DNA of 64,000 nt from Odontocerum albicorne (GCA_949825065.1 OX463848.1:32455491-32519490); one strand, 5' to 3'; counted from the first letter of the stretch, positions 20,425-32,559 are shown. The notes: generated from the letters alone by a model not told the origin. Numbers and translations are program-made.

Positions 20425-21309
20425 ATGAGGAGATAAAATTGTATACTCTCAATTTATCATTACGAGTAAATATCCCTTTATATTTGTTTCTGTGTGTTCC
20501 TTAAAAAATAAGCAAATATTATTGAAATAAATAGCCAGTATGCTGAACTACGTATTGAATCAAATTATCTCAGTATTTGTCTTTTGTTGTGAGAAAAATA
20601 AAATACCCTTCCTTATTTAGAACAGTTAATCATACTTGTAAAGTTCAATATTCTTATGTTGGATAGAGGTTTCTTTTGCGTGTCTCCATTTGATCCAACA
20701 CTAAGCATCTTATCTGAAGTATTTAATATAACCTGACGACCGGGTTCTTGATCTGCCAACATTTGTATCTGGGTCGAAAATGTGATCAAGTGTTCATATT
20801 TTATTTTGTTGCCTTAATTAAAACATAAATTTTCCAATTATGTTATTCTCATTTATATATGCAAGCAGGTCGCTTCACCAGAAATCTTATTAGTATCTTA
20901 GAATTATTATTTTTATTATTTACATATCCAAGCAACAATTCATTATACACTCAACTGTCCCATGGGTCATAACCTCACATATTCGTACTTTTGAGTATAC
21001 ATCTAAAAGCTTTACAACTATCAATATCCAGTAATGAGAATGTGTCTAGAGCATAATGCGATAGCTGACCCGGATATGGGCATAGTTAGTTCAACACTGT
21101 CCAAGTTTAGGACAATGGTCGTTGTGTGGGCAGAATAATGAAGGTTTTTTTCTCCATATATACACATTTTGTAAAAATTTTACTGACCTGCAGATATGAC
21201 TATTTTGTACATTAGATCAATACTGATAATTGAGATTTTAGCCATTGGTTTTATTTTCAAGTGGTCTGTTTTGTGTCAAATTGTTGATTAATTTGTTGGG
21301 TTATTTTTA
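20425..21309. other. AT-rich stretch, nothing recognised
   Basis: No coding or family signal supported on either strand. Confidence 0.4.
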
Positions 21310-21840
21310 ATGAAAATACATACATACACACCATCACTCATTTTTTTTCTTGGGATAGGCAGAGAAAACATACTTTTGCTAACTCAGCACACATCTATAG
21401 CCCTTTTCACATCCATACACCTTCTCATACAACTTCTAAGATTCCTCTGACTTCCAACTTTTCCTTCTTTCAGAATATAATTCACTTGATGCAACCATGC
21501 GCCTCCCACTCATATCTGCAATGTTTATTTGTTTTGTTAGTATTTTTTCATTCATTAGTTCAACATGCCCAAACCATCTCAACGTACTCTTATTCATCTT
21601 ACTTAACACATCAGCTTTAGATTCAAATGCATCCCTTATTACTTCTTTCCGTATTCCTTCCTACATTGTCATTCCATGTATTATTTTAAATGCACGCATC
21701 TCTACAGCATTTATTTGTCTCCTCTCAGTTTTTTTTCTACGTCTACGTTTCACTCCCACACATCAAAGTTGACACCAAAACTTTATTGTTGGCTATCATC
21801 TTAGCAGATTTTGATACTATCCGGTTCGAGTTTATATGTT
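21310..21840 (-). mobile_element. LINE group 1, RT C-terminal half
   Basis: Minus-strand translation gives QINAVEMRAFKIIHGMTM, KEVIRDAFESKADVLSKMNK, STLRWFGHVELMNEKILTKQ and INIADMSGRR. This is the longest readable group 1 segment in the window: RINAVEMR-LR ... LRWFGHVErMneerLTKqI. The 3' tip with the box-like GGGATAGGCAGAGA region is at the left. A few stops only. Confidence 0.9.
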
Positions 21841-22029
21841 TCATTTCCCCATTGGTTTTTTTTATCACTACACACTATCCGATACATCTCTTAACTTTTC
21901 CAGAATCTGATAAAATACAATCAAGATCTGCTAAAATATTTCTTTATTAAATTAAATGTTTATATAGTATTGCACAAAATAATTTACCTATATAAGGCAA
22001 TGTATATGATGAACGTTTAGTGCAATGCA

Positions 22030-22565
22030 ATTCAATACAATCATACGCGAGAGCTACTGAAGTGAAACAAGTCACAGACATTTTTCATCACACTTTTTAT
22101 ATGATTTAAGACATGCAAAATATAGGTTGAATCATTTTCGCTTATTTACGTCCAAAATATAATAAGCGAAGGCCACCGAAGTGAAACGTCACTCAAAATG
22201 TTCCTTCCGTTATTTCCATACTTCTAGAAATGTTAAATATAAGATAGATAATTTACGTCTAAATGATAATAAACGAGGGCCACTGAAGTAAAATCATTCA
22301 CACATTTTTCTCCCTTTACTTCTATGCTTAAAGACACGTCAAAATAGGTTGGATTTATGTCACTTATTTACGTCCAAATGATAATACGCGAAAGCCACTG
22401 AAGTGAAATAACTCACTCAAAATTGTCCTCGCCTTATTTTTACGTCTTGAGATATCTCAAATATACGTTGAATCATTTTTGCTTATTTTACGTCTAAACG
22501 ATAAAAGCGAAAGCCACCAAAGTAAAGTAACTTACTAAAAAATATCTTCACTTAATTTTTATTTA
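22030..22565. repeat. Degenerate tandem repeat, 108-120 bp units, 5 copies
   Basis: The conserved core CGAAAGCCACTGAAGTGAAA occurs near 22046, 22165, 22273, 22387 and 22507 with variants. Between cores a segment like TTACGTCCAAATGATAATA and ...CTCAAAATGTTC recurs. Spacing is 119, 108, 114 and 120 bp. Cores are much better conserved than spacers. Confidence 0.85.
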
Positions 22566-23139
22566 AAAAAATTATTTATTAGCTTTTATTGCAACTTGTA
22601 TTGTCTGTCCACCCAGTTTAAGAAGAAACAAGGGATGGAAGAAAGTATTGTACCAAAATGGTCTCGTCTGTTCGGGCAAGACACATCGAGACTACGTGAT
22701 TCTCAGCAAGAAAAAAAACAGTTGCATGTTCCAGCAGACACGGCTAGGGTCGTTGTGACTTTTGTCAACTTTATTTTTTTTCAATTCAGCTTTTATTCTG
22801 ACGAACATTGTACAAATATTGGAAGAATACATTTTAAAAGGATAACTTTAAAAAAGCAACGCGACCTCTGAATATGCACGTTAAGTAACACAAATATTTT
22901 TTGATTTTTATGTGTAAGGATTATACGAGATTTAAAATTAATAAGAGAAAACCGTGAATTTCTTAAACACAATTTTCAAAAAATTAACAGACTTTGTAAA
23001 TACCACTTCTAAGACTTCGCATATTTGTATACGAGTATTTCTACAATAGAGATAATTACAGTAAATGTTTTGCAGTTTACACTATTTTGCAATGAATTAA
23101 AAGATTAGAAACTCATTCACAAACAAAAAATGTAAAGAT
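22566..23139. other. Unassigned, 91-codon frame without recognisable domain
   Basis: A plus-strand frame (22596-22871) with a charged N-terminal part (QEKKQLHVPADTARVVV) stands in slightly GC-richer DNA. No domain recognised and no homolog elsewhere in the window. Possibly a remnant. Confidence 0.3.
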
Positions 23140-23590
23140 GATACAAACATACCATTACGTCATTTTACTGCGAGTTAGGCAGAAATGACAGAGCGCCAGA
23201 ATTTCGTATCGTAATCCACACCCCACGTTTTTTCTAGCATACATCCATATACTTTTTCTTACAGCTCCTATTTTTCAGACTTTTTCTATTGCATTCTTTC
23301 AAAGTATCATTCACTTAATCCAACTTTTACTTTCTTTACCCTTTTACTACAACGCCTTTTTATAATTTTTCCACTGTATATTTGTTTTATAAGTCTTTGT
23401 TAATTCGTTTTGCATGCCTAAACCCTCTCAAAACGCTATTCTACAACTTACTTGATACATCAGCCTTAAGTTCAAATTAATTCCTAATAATTTATTTCTG
23501 TATTCGGTCATACATTTTAACCTCATGTATTTTTTTAGCACACGCGAAATGCATTTATTCGGCTAAATTCTGGTGACGCTCAGTTAATTT
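23140..23590 (-). mobile_element. LINE group 1, decayed
   Basis: Aligns by eye with the copy at 21310-21840: TGCGAGTTAGGCAGAAATGA at the 3' tip, CATACATCCATATACTTTTT, and on the far side GCATGCCTAAACCCTCTCAA (antisense of the RWFGHVE block). More diverged than its neighbour. Confidence 0.75.
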
Positions 23591-23714
23591 ACCGGTGTTT
23601 GCCAAATCATTTAGGCAAAACTGCAACAAATATTTTTTTGTGATTTAATATGTAAAATTTTGACTCATGTCTCCATTCACCATAAATCATAATCAATATT
23701 ATGTGGAAATTGAA

Positions 23715-24536
23715 TTTTATAGTAGTATGTTAAATATTATATAAAAGTATGTATGTTCTCGTAGTAGAAGGATAATGTAATAAGAGTAACGGTAAGTATA
23801 AAGCTGTATGGAGCACTCAACTTTATGAACCACAACCAAGCTACATCAAAATTTTATAGTAGTATGTTAAATATTATATAAAAGTATGTATGTACTCGTA
23901 GTAGAAGGATAATGTAATAAGAGTAACGGTAAGGATAAAGCTATATGGAGCACTCAACTTTATGAACCACAACCAAGCTACATCAAAATTTTATAGTAGT
24001 ATGTTAAATATTATATAAAAGTATGTATGTACTCGTAGTAGAAGGATAATGTAATAAGAGTAACGGTAAGGATAAAGCTATATGGAGCACTCAACTTTAT
24101 GAACCACAACCAAGCTACATCAAAATTTTATAGTAGTATGTTAAATATTATATAAAAGTATGTATGTTCTCGTAGTAGAAGGATAATGTAATAAGAGTAA
24201 CGGTAAGTATAAAGCTATATGGAGCACTCAACTTTATGAACCACAACCAAGCTACATCAAAATTTTATAGTAGTATGTTAAATATTATATAAAAGTATGT
24301 ATGTACTCGTAGTAGAAGGATAATGTAATAAGAGTAACGGTAAGGATAAAGCTATATGGAGCACTCAACTTTATGAACCACAACCAAGCTACATCAAAAT
24401 TTTATAGTAGTATGTTAAATATTATATAAAAGTATGTATGTACTCGTAGTAGAAGGATAATGTAATAAGAGTAACGGTAAGTATAAAGCTATATGGAGCC
24501 CTCAACTTTATGAACCACAACCGAGCTACATCAAAA
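23715..24536 (+). repeat. 137-bp tandem repeat, 6 copies
   Basis: Units start at 23715, 23852, 23989, 24126, 24263 and 24400 (TTTTATAGTAGTATGTTAAA). Divergence is about 1-3 substitutions per unit. A T/A site (ATGTTCTCG against ATGTACTCG) reads T,A,A,T,A,A and supports a three-unit duplication step. No coding frame. Confidence 0.98.
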
Positions 24537-24924
24537 GTAACAAAATGATATTACATAACAGTATGTTGGTGCCTACCTTGACCTATATGTATGGTATGTA
24601 CACGTATGTATGTTGAAGCATAATATATCCGTGTCAGATTGAAATATGAATGTTAGGTGCGTTTTTATAAAGCATACATTAAAATTTATTTGCCTAAATT
24701 AAATATTATAGATTAATATAAAAACGAGCCGACCAGAAACTTTTCAGGTAATACAAAAATCGGTTTTTTAATTTTTGCAACTTATTTCTTTTTTGTTCAG
24801 TATAAACGTGTTCGTAAGGTTTATAGACCGTTAAATCGATTTAAGTGTAACATTTAATTTATCTATTGAGTTATTTTGAGTGCATTTAAATATTGACTAT
24901 TTTTTTATGCATATTTACGAGTAT
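24537..24924. other. AT-rich stretch, nothing recognised
   Basis: Short TGTATG-rich runs near 24585-24615 only. Confidence 0.4.
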
Positions 24925-25115
24925 ATAAACTAATTGGTAAAACGCCTGTCTCCAAAGATTTGATACATTTTTGTAACATTTAAAAAAAAGGGGGTTCAGT
25001 CACGATTTCGCTTAAGGTCTCTATAACATATTTGTAATAGATTGATAAGTTTGCCACCAACCAACAAACTGGATAGATTGCACGTACTGTATGATAATAC
25101 AATAGAATATAAGTC
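24925..25115 (+). mobile_element. SINE A copy, diverged
   Basis: AACTAATTGGTAAAACGCC is the head box A. The body reads GGGGGTTCAGTCACGATTTC, CTTAAGGTCTCTATAACAT and then a rearranged region with CCACCAACCAACAAACTGG. The tail has TGTATGATAATACAATAG. Confidence 0.65.
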
Positions 25116-25374
25116 AGATAATAAATTAGCACGATTATTGTTAATCCATTTTTTCCAATCCAAGTTGTGTGTCCTATTATGAAATTTTCAAACAAGTGCA
25201 TCAAATAAAATTCAGACACCATGCAAAGTAACAAGCTAGAAAATTAAAACGCAATAAAACTAAATTAGTTCAGTTTCAAGAAAATTAAATTTATCTTGAA
25301 CTTATATTTAAATGGTATTGAATACGTAAAAAATCAATTTACCATAAAATAAGAAATTAAGATATAAGAAATGA

Positions 25375-25640
25375 ATTCATAAAGAAGAAAGAAGATGTAG
25401 TGTTTAAGATGAAAAAAGGAGCATTAAAATGGTTCGGTCACGTTGAAAGAATGAATGATGATGGTATTTTAAAGAATGAATTATAAAAATAATATATACG
25501 AGTCGTAAATACTGTACGAAAAGTAAGGAAAGTCGTAAAGAATGTACGAAGAGTAAGGAAAGTCCTAGAAAAATATAGCACGACCAAACGATTTCAATTC
25601 TAAAAGAGGAAAAAATGAAAAGCCTTTAAAATACGAGACT
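25375..25640 (+). mobile_element. LINE group 1 fragment
   Basis: A plus frame gives KKGALKWFGHVERMNDDGIL, then shifts. AAATACTGTACGAAAAGTAA and a second TGTACGAAGAGTAAGGAAAG form a small local duplication just before the TAGCACGACCAAACG block. Confidence 0.82.
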
Positions 25641-25654
25641 ATGAATGACGAGTA

Positions 25655-25745
25655 TCGCTTCAAGTTATTGTATTATATTTTCGTAGTGTACAGAACAACC
25701 TGGTTGATGTATAATCATATGCCAATTTGTCCAAGCCAACTTTGT
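25655..25745 (-). mobile_element. SINE A 3' fragment
   Basis: Tail and last body part only (CAACCTGGTTGATGTATAAT). Its 3' flank on the minus strand, CTTGAAGCGATACTCGT, is shared with the fragment at 34073. Confidence 0.65.
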
Positions 25746-26264
25746 TATTCCATTAATAACATTAATTACTGCTACAAGTATTTCCACCTCCTATCCAGAG
25801 GGTTTCTTCAAGTGGAATGATCCCAATGTGTTACGAGAGCAGTGCTTAGTTTAGACTGGTGTCATGTTACACCGAAATTGTGATTGGTTTATTGACCCAC
25901 AAGAAAATGGTTTATTGACCCACAAGCACCTTTTGCGTATGTAACACTTGAACCTTATTGTCTCTATTGTACGAGAATGGTAAGGAAATTTGGAAAAATT
26001 GTTATTTAATATACAACGCTTATATCATATTCTCGTTATCTAGTACCTGTGTTCATTTGTGTCATTCCAATTCATATGACATAATTTCACAAATTCATTA
26101 TATTTCATATACACCGCTCTTTTGTATTGTCTTTGACGTTTAAAAGGTGTGACGTATAGCGCGGATTCATGTAATTATGGAATAACAAAATTAAAACGTT
26201 GTTAGTTCAGATATATTTGTTTAAATGCGCCATTAATACCGCGTAACGCCATAGTTGCATTCCA
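25746..26264. other. Unassigned, one 23-bp direct duplication
   Basis: GGTTTATTGACCCACAAG is repeated at about 25886 and 25909. Otherwise no support for any gene. Confidence 0.5.
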
Positions 26265-26669
26265 TCAGCAACACTACCAATAGTCCTACTCCTAGCGTCC
26301 ACGAGTGGCCTCTTAAGCCCCGCGAGCCCTGGGCAATGTGGTCACTGGCATATTACCATCAGTGCCATAGCAGATAGGAGAGGATGAATGTGCGAGTGTC
26401 CGGCGCCATAAAACCGGACCCCCCCGGCTAAGGGAGGGTGACCCCTACAGAAACACCTATCAGGGAAGGCAACGGGAAACCACCCTGATTATCATTCCCA
26501 GGATATCACTATGGAGAGAAGCAAACGTCTTGGCTGCGAAATATAAGAGACTGGACCGGAATGAGACGTGTGGAGGAGCTGTTCCGGGTCGCGCAAGACA
26601 GAGAAGCCTTCGCCAGAGTGATTGCCAACGTCGGGGGGACCTGACAGGGCACATCAAGAAGAAGAAGAA
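26265..26669 (+). mobile_element. LINE group 5, 3' end
   Basis: A GC-rich block unlike its surroundings. AGGGAAGGCAACGGGAAACC and GGATATCACTATGGAGAGAA lead to a frame DWTGMRRVEELFRVAQDREA and FARVIANVGGT then stop. It closes with an AAGAAGAAGAAAT tail. The D-W-T ... VEELFrvAqDR-aFR-iVANV end is typical of an insect non-LTR retrotransposon protein end. Confidence 0.82.
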
Positions 26670-27048
26670 ATGCGCCATTAACTTTTACCTGTTATTTTAA
26701 GAAAATTCCTCTCGTTTTTTTTCCTTGTTTTTCAATACCTAGCCGTTTCTGAAATGAAAATGTTTTTTTGGTCGATACGTAATGTTATCTTCAGTTCCAT
26801 ATACATCACGCGAAAAAAAATCATGTTTTTTTAGAAATAAGTACAAATTGAAAAGCGTTTTTCTTCAATTATAAACTGCAAATCTTGAAATATTTCGAAT
26901 GTAATATAGTACTAAAGAAAAAATGCAATAATGACCAAACTTATGGTCCAAGTAAATACAGAAGGATCTGTATCTTGTGGTAGATTACCAAAATAATGGA
27001 CCAAACCGGTAAAAATTATTACAGGATTTAGCATGCATGTAACTGATG
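26670..27048. other. AT-rich stretch, nothing recognised
   Basis: No coding or repeat signal supported. Confidence 0.4.
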
Positions 27049-27052
27049 GTGG

Positions 27053-27439
27053 TGTAGCGACTATACGTGCGGTCACTGAACCCACGAGACGACCTTTGCC
27101 CCACCTTAACAATGCGAGAGAAACAATGGACAAAGTCCACGCGGTCGGTAATTCAACTCACTACTAGCGGAGACCGCATTCCATGAGGAAAGGAGAGAGC
27201 AACACATCTTCCGCGCTGTCTCTCAAAACAAAGGATACCTACGCATCGACAATAAACATATTGTAAGCGCAAAGACGAGACAGCGATATATCTCGTGCGA
27301 ATTCCCGTACACGTCCAAAATATTATAAATACCGACGTTTATCAGTAAAACTCCTCTTTGCATATTCCGATTTCGACAAGTTTTTATTTATCAACAATCA
27401 TCCTCATCATCTCTCCTTTAAGGAACAGACGTTCCTAAA
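27053..27439 (+). mobile_element. Solo LTR with perfect 4-bp TSD (GTGG)
   Basis: The 387-bp sequence starts TGTAGCGACTATACGTGCGG and ends ACGTTCCTAAA. GTGG flanks it on both sides (27049-27052, 27440-27443). It aligns in order with the minus-strand LTR at 37281-37657: the start, CAACTCACTACTAGCGGAGA, GAGACAGCGATAT, and TATAAATAC (27324-27332). TATAAAT may be the LTR promoter. A TG start, a 4-bp duplication and absence of internal sequence fit a solo LTR of a Ty3/gypsy-type element (class inferred from the 4-bp TSD only). Confidence 0.88.
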
Positions 27440-27443
27440 GTGG

Positions 27444-29534
27444 AAAGACAATCGGCAATTTATAACAAAAAGCCCACTAAACGTAAATACTGTGTTCAAT
27501 GTACTGTATTAATCTTTTGTTGTGAGCAGTACAAATTGGCGGATGTGACAATCTATTGCAATCGATCAAGAAAAACCAGACTGGAATTATTTAAAAAAAA
27601 GCGATATCAACTATTGGGTACCAAATGAAACTTACCTCCATCTCTTGAGCTAGATTATTCATATTTTATGAACTTGACCATGAAGATCGTAATAATACTC
27701 GGTCAAACCTCACAAGCTTAAAATCTCAAATGACTATGTGTCGCACACATAAAAAAGAGACCTGAAATGAAAATTTGAATGACTTAAAACCGACTGAAAC
27801 CGTTTTTGTTAAGGATGTGATTCCCAACGGAACGTAATAGAGGAAGACAATCCTTTTACCACTTGGTTGAGAAATTCATCATAATAAAGATAGTCAAAAG
27901 TTTTAAATGAAGGAAGTTTTTTTGAGAAATAAGTAAGAGAAATGAATTTTAATAATTTTTTTCAATTTCATTAAAGTTGCCGAACTGAACATTGATATTT
28001 TTCGTTTAATTATGATAATAATAAAGTGACAATTTATGTAACGCTGTTTATATAGCAAGTTTTCAAAGGCGCTCAAAAATTAGATATAATGTATTATATA
28101 ACATAACGACCATGTCGTTTTCTATCGGAGTAGGCACTAAGAAAAAAGCGACCGATTTAACAATTATATATATCTCTCATAGATATACTTCAATCTCTCA
28201 AACTTTTTATTTCAAAATTAAAAAGTATTGGTATGATAGAAAATATATTTTGACTTAATAAAATAACAATTTGTGGTCAAATCGAAGGAAAGCTTAAGGA
28301 AGGCGAAATAAGGCTTTTCCAGTTCACGATTTTAGTGCCCATACTCTGGAACCAATCATAAGCTTAAAAAGACTTACACCATCGTTGATGGGTGAATTAA
28401 AAAACATAACACCGTCCTTCAGTTACATAGTGAGTTTGACCTGCTTTTTTCATGATGCTTTTTTCAAATATTTCTTATTTTTCTCCTGACAATCGATGGC
28501 TTTGTATTATTTGTACCATACTTTGTGAGATAAGTTGTTTGTTTTGATTGTTTTTGTATAAAATTATTTTTCACTGCATCAAAAACATAAATGCACCTTT
28601 AATTTTAAACCTTGTAAAACCATTGTATGGTTAGTTGAAAAAGATTGCCCTGACAAAATACCACTATTTTTATTGTACAATCATACTCGTATTTTAAACA
28701 AATAAATAAAGGAGAGAATGGCTGAATCAAGTTGACATTTTTTTAAATGAGGGAATTAAAAATATAAAAACATTTCACATAATTGATAAATCATATCGCA
28801 TTGAAATACTAAATTTGAATTGTTTACATTTTCGAAAAAAAATAAAATTCTGTATTCTATTTTAACTTTCTTTCGCAGCTTATCTTTTTAAGCATAAGAG
28901 AACTTGAAAGTTTTCAGTAAACGTGGATTATAAAGTTGTATATTTTATCATAAAATTCGTGGTGGAAAATATCAAAGAAAGTTCCACTAATGATGCTATG
29001 ATACCATATAACGTTGCAAGGGAGCTTTGATGTAAGAAAGCTTTTTATTAGCTCTTCTTTGAAATTGAATGAAGACCAAAAGCTTTCACGTGGGTCAATT
29101 GAATAAGCTTACTTAATAGCTTCGTATAATATATATGTATGATAGAGAACCCAAATAAATAAAGGTTTCTTTGGACTGTAATGCTGCAAAGCGTTGAGTT
29201 TAAAAAAGTAAACTTATTTTTATTGATATTTTTATTTCATCATGAAATGCACTTTATTGAATTTTTTAGATAATAAAAGATTTTTTAGAAGAGGGGGTAC
29301 AATGAATTTTTAAAAGATTTTTTTTATTATTTGCGTAAATTTTTTTCGAAGGTAATAAAAAAATTAGAACGGTTCCTCTTATTTAAAAATGCCTTTTTAT
29401 ATTTAATATATCGTCGGCGCACATCCATTCATAGCAAAGTTGATAACAAACAAGGTTTCAATATGAAAACTGCAAATTTTTTTGATTTATTTTAAAGAAT
29501 AGATTTGACAAAAGTCATAGGTATCCAGATCGAG
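27444..29534. other. AT-rich stretch, nothing firmly recognised
   Basis: AACCAGACTGGAATTATTTA (27576) and GGTTAGTTGAAAAAGATTGC (28629) look like very decayed SINE A pieces. No gene supported. Two kilobases of near-random AT-rich sequence otherwise. Confidence 0.4.
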
Positions 29535-29640
29535 GGGAGTAGCACAGCGCGGGGTTCGAACCGACGACCTTCTGCACGGAAGACCAGTGTGTTACCTCGC
29601 GGCCGTGCACCTCCACGTTCGAAGTTGCACGTTCTGTCTC
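29535..29640 (-). mobile_element. SINE D head
   Basis: On the minus strand it has CGGCCGCGAGGTAACACACTG, GGTCTTCCGTGCAGAAGGTC and a perfect box B (GGTTCGAACCCC), followed by GCGCTGTGCTACTCCCCTCG. The same string is found at 55205-55310 on the plus strand. It is tRNA-like but lacks a proper acceptor stem. Confidence 0.65.
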
Positions 29641-29978
29641 CACGAAGTAGCCCTAACAATTTATTCAGAATTCTCCCTTAAATAGAATCAGCAACAATCA
29701 GCTTTCGTGTATCGGATTCAAATATTAAAACAGGTATGGTTAATATTTTGCACAGCTTAGTTTGAATTATGCGCGTTAGTTGGGTTGGGGATTGAAAATG
29801 TATTTGGATTCCGAACTAGCATCTATTTGCAGAGATCATGCATATTTCGATTTCGTCACTAACGCCGTTCTGGGTATTAATTAACTCGTGAGCCTGAATA
29901 TATAATACAAATTCACCAAAGGTCTTTAATATTTCATAAAAGTTTTATAAAAGCAACTTAATCATTAATGTTTCTGTT
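29641..29978. other. Unassigned stretch
   Basis: Nothing recognised. Confidence 0.4.
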
Positions 29979-30262
29979 AATCTTTAATGCCTTACGAAAA
30001 AAGTTTCAATCGAGAGAAAAATAAAAAGAAACTGAAAAAAAACTTGGTGCTGGAAGAATAATTTAAATAGTATGCAATTTAATTAATAGTAAACATTATA
30101 AATTCGTGGATTTATCTATTAAAATTTCTTCCTACTAATCAGAAAGTTGTTAAAGAGGCCTTAAACTGGAACTTAATTTCTGGGTTCCAACGGAATCTAG
30201 ATTCCATCCCGCAACCCCCGGGCTAGAAAACATGTATCTTATGAACTATGCTAAAAAGGTTA
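29979..30262 (-). mobile_element. SINE A copy with extended 3' flank (family H)
   Basis: Minus-strand head and box B near 30215-30262 (GGTTGCGGGATGGAATC), body with AAGTTCCAGTTTAAGGCCTC, tail at about 30070. The next 90 bp (CTTTAATGCCTTACGAAAAA, GAGAGAAAAATAAAAAG) are also found next to the SINE A fragment at 35745, so the shared unit is larger than the SINE. Confidence 0.7.
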
Positions 30263-30307
30263 TATGCTTCCAATTAAAACACGACTTAATTTCTTAGTCC
30301 TTAAACA

Positions 30308-30640
30308 CCTGTCCAACTCCGTGGCCTAGTTGGTAAGATGCTTGACTTTCCATCCGGGAGTTTAAGTTTGATTTCCGATTGTACCCGATACAAAACAAAT
30401 AAAGGATCCAAGTCGTGCTAAAGAGTTTGTCCGGTAGCAATAACTCACATGCGCTAAACTTGACACTCGTACGAGTGTTGTTGCCTCTTCACTTTCTGAG
30501 TAGTATTGTTATGCGATGATGAACTGCGAGTTATATGCCTACTTCAGTGTTTCTGAACCCGAAGCCTATTCTAATACTGTTCTCCAGGCACGCTCTTTAA
30601 TAATTCTGAATTACCAGTTCAGATATGTTAAAACGATAGG
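30308..30640 (+). mobile_element. SINE B, most complete copy
   Basis: Head: CCTAGTTGGTAAGATGCTTG (box A) and a weak box B. Body in order: GGATCCAAGTCGTGCTAAAG, TTGTCCGGTAGCAATAACTC, ACACTCGTACGAGTGTTGTT (an inner palindrome), GCCTACTTCAGTG, and CTCCAGGCACGCTCTT. It defines the order used for the other B copies. Confidence 0.85.
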
Positions 30641-30864
30641 AAATGAAACATCTTGTTTAGTAGAATATTTGAAATGTTTTGCTTATTAATTTTATTTTTT
30701 ATTTTTCTTCCAAGCCTCAGGACGTCCATGAGTACTCACAAGGGATTAAACTCACATGCGTTCTTGCTTGTTCTCAGGATGTGTGATTTATATACAATAT
30801 TAGAGATAAGTATCCAAGCTTTTTTGACTCTTGTTAAGGAATACACATATATAATTTGTACTCC

Positions 30865-31062
30865 CTCTCTTAGTGTCGTCTCCGATCAGAGGTTGGCAAC
30901 CATCGAGGCAATGTTTATTTTGTTAACTGCAGCCTGGAACAACTCAGTAAAACTGCATCTGAATTATTTCCATAAGTTCTCAAGCCAAGAAATTCGGCGT
31001 CTTTCTCTGTTTCGTTAGCCATTTATTTTGTCCTGAACTATCATTTTTTCCATGTCAACTCA
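30865..31062 (-). mobile_element. LINE group 7, C-terminus
   Basis: Minus-strand frame: MEKMIVQDKING, stop, RNRERRRISWLENLWK, stop, FRCSFTELFQAAVNKINIAS and MVANL, then SETTLREG. This is the protein end of the endonuclease/RT LINE type (GRrRiSWLkNLR-WF ... ELFRAAVnKikIA-MvANlR). Two in-frame stops. Sense-strand ORF 30653-31018 over the same bases is a shadow. Confidence 0.88.
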
Positions 31063-32559
31063 ACACACATACATAACCCCTCAAGATATTCTAAATTTTT
31101 GGTTAAAATTGTCAAAAATACTAGAATCCGGGTGTTTTGTTAAAATAATATATATAAAATTAGTGGTGTTACCTGAACGGTATATGATCATATTGGGTTA
31201 ATTTAAAGCTCCTAAAATTGATTTACTGATGATTTAAGTTATTTTCAAGTAATATAAAATTCATGAAAGTTGATAAATAAGTTAAAAAACCGTACCAAAA
31301 ATTTCATTCCAGATTTTGTCAAAACCTGATATTTTAAAAATTTGGAGAAAATCTGAAAAATTCTCTATACTATTTTGTATATATCCCCTAAGATTTATCT
31401 AAGAATCGGAATAGGATCATGAGTTATGGAGTTTAATAAAAAGCATGCATATTGCTAAAGAGTTAAAACAGGAATTTTGTCAATCAATATAAATCGTAAT
31501 TAGTTGTATTTTAATCAATACTTCTTTCAAAAGTATGCATCATGCCTGATATTTTCTGGTGAAGTGTCCATGCCTGAATTTAAAATTTAGCATTCAAAAT
31601 TTTCATCCAATTTTATGTAAAACCACTCACAAGATTTAAGTTTCTTAACAGAAAAACCACCAATCAGAAACCAGTTATTTATATTTCCTTTGTTTTTATT
31701 TTACGTGTATGTTTATAATAAAAAAGATTTAAAAGTTATTCACAAAATTTCCTTTTTTAATTTATTTGAAATACCGCGCAAACATAAACATAAGCCAACA
31801 CTGCCTTACAAAACTTACCATTTTTTTACAAATATTTAAGTACGTTAACTTGATAGATTTTGAGCTTTGAATACGAATCGACACTCAATCGATATAAAAT
31901 CAATTGAACATTTCTGTTTTACATATATAATTGTATTGTTTCTTGGAAAAAATGAAATGTACGTACTTTATTTATTCGTGCATTTGTCGTTTTTTCGCCT
32001 ATTATTTGTATGAAAGAAGCATTTGTCGACTCTGCGAGATTCCGTAGAAATTTGCAAACATTGAAGCATTTTTCCTACCTAAATAACACTGTTCCTTATT
32101 AGAAATATCCCGGTGGAGTCACTCCCCATTTTTATAAAGAAAATCACAGTTTTCGTGGAATAAATTGATATTTTAGATGTGTGAAATTTTAAAATTATAC
32201 GATGTGTTTAAAGTTACATAAATGCTATATGATTCAACACTTGCGGGTAATTTCAGGTACGTTTCCTTATATAATATGAAAACAAGAATGGCTACTTCCG
32301 TTTCTGTAAAAAATCATTATTATGAGAATTTCATTCAACAAAATCCCTAACAAAATCATGTTACGCTACCTCGATTACCGAAACACATGGGAAATGTAGG
32401 ATGTATTCTTTTTGTACTTATGTATTATATATATGATATAATTATAAAGTTAAGAAATATTCATCTGATATTATAATTCAATTCCTATTAAATTTTCAAC
32501 ATAGTTTAAATTCTAGGTAAATATTTTAGAAAATCTTGAGTAATACAAGGAATTATTAA
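31063..32559. other. AT-rich stretch, nothing recognised
   Basis: No coding or repeat element supported on either strand over about 1.5 kb. Confidence 0.4.

Noticed and set aside
23715..24536. CRISPR-like array
   Set aside because: Units are directly adjacent 137-bp copies without variable spacers, in a eukaryotic context.
29535..29640. Functional tRNA gene on the minus strand (perfect box B)
   Set aside because: No cloverleaf could be folded, and the same sequence recurs at 55205 as a repeat.
30653..31018. 121-codon plus-strand frame, one of the longest in the window
   Set aside because: Its second half is antisense to a LINE group 7 C-terminus; the first half is hydrophobic AT-rich noise.
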